DNA of 64,000 nt from assembly GCA_963699835.1 (NCBI GenBank), contig CAVOVJ010000002.1, positions 62,001 to 126,000 of the forward strand, written 5' to 3'. Below the pieces are notes generated by a model. The model was not told the origin of the DNA and did not search any database. It worked only from the letters and a program-made list of their open reading frames with translations. Shown in pieces: positions 63,309 through 64,000 of this stretch (positions are counted from its first letter, which is position 1; each line of letters opens with the position of its first letter). This stretch comes from BM003 sp963699835 (GTDB taxonomy: Bacteria; Pseudomonadota; Gammaproteobacteria; Steroidobacterales; BM003). The position numbers and the translations under genes are program-made.

Positions 63309-64000
63309 ATGACGTCAATGAACGGATTGAGGATAGTCCTCGCCGGCGCTCTGATCATGGTGCTCGCGGGAGGAGTGACCGCCGGCGACGCGATTGCCGC
63401 GCCGGGCGAAAACGCAAGCAAAGCACGCGTCATCGAGTACTGGACGCCGGCGCGCCGCGCCGCGGCGATGCCAAGGGATCTCGTCATCGACCAGCGTGGT
63501 CTGGGTTACCTGCGCCGCGCCGACGGGTCTCTGAAGCCGCACGGCCACCAGATTTCGGCCGAGGCAGGTGGCGCGAAGACACCGCAGGCGCGACCGGGCG
63601 GTGACGGTAGCGACACGACGCCGCCGCTGATATCCAGTCTCGACCCGGCCGCTGGCGATACGATCGGCGGCGCCTACACATTCTCGGCCGTCGTCACTGA
63701 TGACGTCGGTGTCCGTTCGGTGACTTTCGAAATAACTTACCCGGACGGCGTAAACACCCAGTCTTTCTCGGCAACCAATACCGGTGGCGACTCTTGGAGC
63801 GCTGCGTTGTCGGGCTTCACCGATGGCGACTGGAGCTGGCAGGTAGTCGCCACGGACACCGCTAAAAGAGGCGGTAACTCGACGCTTTCGGCCAGCACAC
63901 CATTCACGGTCTCCACCGGCGGCGGCGGCGGCGGTGGCGGTGGCGGTGGCGGCGACACCGTCACGAATGCGCCGTGGACCGGTGGCGGCGACGTCCAGCA
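63309..64000 (+). CDS. Secreted multidomain protein, N-terminal part (runs off right edge)
   Basis: 230 codons from the ATG at 63309 to the window end without a stop. Signal peptide MTSMNGLRIVLAGALIMVLA, probably cleaved after AIA-A. A charged segment (VIEYWTPARRAAAMPRDLVI; DQRGLGYLRRADGSLKPHG) is followed by an Ig-like domain (DDVGVRSVTFEITYPDGVNT; WSWQVVATDTA) and a run of 12 glycines as a linker. The arrangement is like secreted proteases or hydrolases whose catalytic domain lies after the linker, but that part is outside the window. Confidence 0.75.
   Translation, partial: MTSMNGLRIVLAGALIMVLAGGVTAGDAIAAPGENASKARVIEYWTPARRAAAMPRDLVIDQRGLGYLRRADGSLKPHGHQISAEAGGAKTPQARPGGDGSDTTPPLISSLDPAAGDTIGGAYTFSAVVTDDVGVRSVTFEITYPDGVNTQSFSATNTGGDSWSAALSGFTDGDWSWQVVATDTAKRGGNSTLSASTPFTVSTGGGGGGGGGGGGDTVTNAPWTGGGDVQ

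Noticed and set aside
63737..63964. Minus-strand frame with a run of prolines
   Set aside because: The prolines are the complement of the Gly linker in the secreted protein on the plus strand.

Overview
The window is about 64 kb of moderately GC-rich DNA from a free-living Gram-negative bacterium, most likely a gammaproteobacterium. The evidence is a Nei glycosylase, a YghU-type glutathione transferase, GpmI, a FUSC/DUF1656/HlyD/NodT tripartite efflux cluster, several CadC-like wHTH or TolB/TPR regulators, many lipobox proteins and a REP-associated tyrosine transposase. No rRNA, tRNA, prophage or CRISPR array was recognised. The taxonomic call is inference from protein families.

Layout. 0-8 kb: a hypothetical gene cut by the left edge, a TIR-domain remnant, a Ca/Na antiporter, a small GDCCVxC protein, nei, a DUF3429/FAD-oxidoreductase pair, a FISUMP lipoprotein of unlike base composition and a secreted protein. 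8-20 kb: a GDSL esterase divergent from a wHTH/TPR regulator, a cation/proton antiporter, the tripartite efflux operon and a lipoprotein esterase. 20-28 kb: DUF1993, the transposase, a fasciclin protein, a DUF4239/AIM24/UrtA-like binding-protein cluster and gamma-glutamyltransferase. 28-36 kb: a giant secreted repeat protein broken by frameshifts and a PQQ-type sugar dehydrogenase. 36-47 kb: a RelE-type toxin-antitoxin pair, gpmI, a three-gene operon with a remarkable 14-residue-repeat coiled coil, a 5'-truncated FAD oxidase, and a protein fusing a substrate-binding domain to DUF4239. 47-64 kb: TolB/TPR genes, yghU, an ABC exporter, a secreted beta-propeller behind a c-di-GMP-I riboswitch, two CFI-box surface proteins and further secreted proteins.

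The strongest unifying signal is a dispersed palindromic repeat present in at least 17 intergenic sites. Its two arms (core AAAAGGTACCGGGT and its complement) occur in several sequence versions, but both arms change together, so the stem is kept. The same arms bound the REP-associated transposase in inverted orientation, which makes a REP/RAYT system the likely source. Copies sit at gene breakpoints: a TIR-domain gene, an FAD oxidase that lost its N-terminus, and a duplicated scrap of gpmI. A second dispersed family is built on GGGGTCAGAG and its complement.

Functionally, the right half looks devoted to extracellular proteins (HYR, cadherin-like, beta-propeller, DUF11, PPC domains), at least one of which is probably controlled by cyclic di-GMP. 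Several genes there carry frameshifts; whether these are real decay or sequencing error cannot be decided from the sequence alone.
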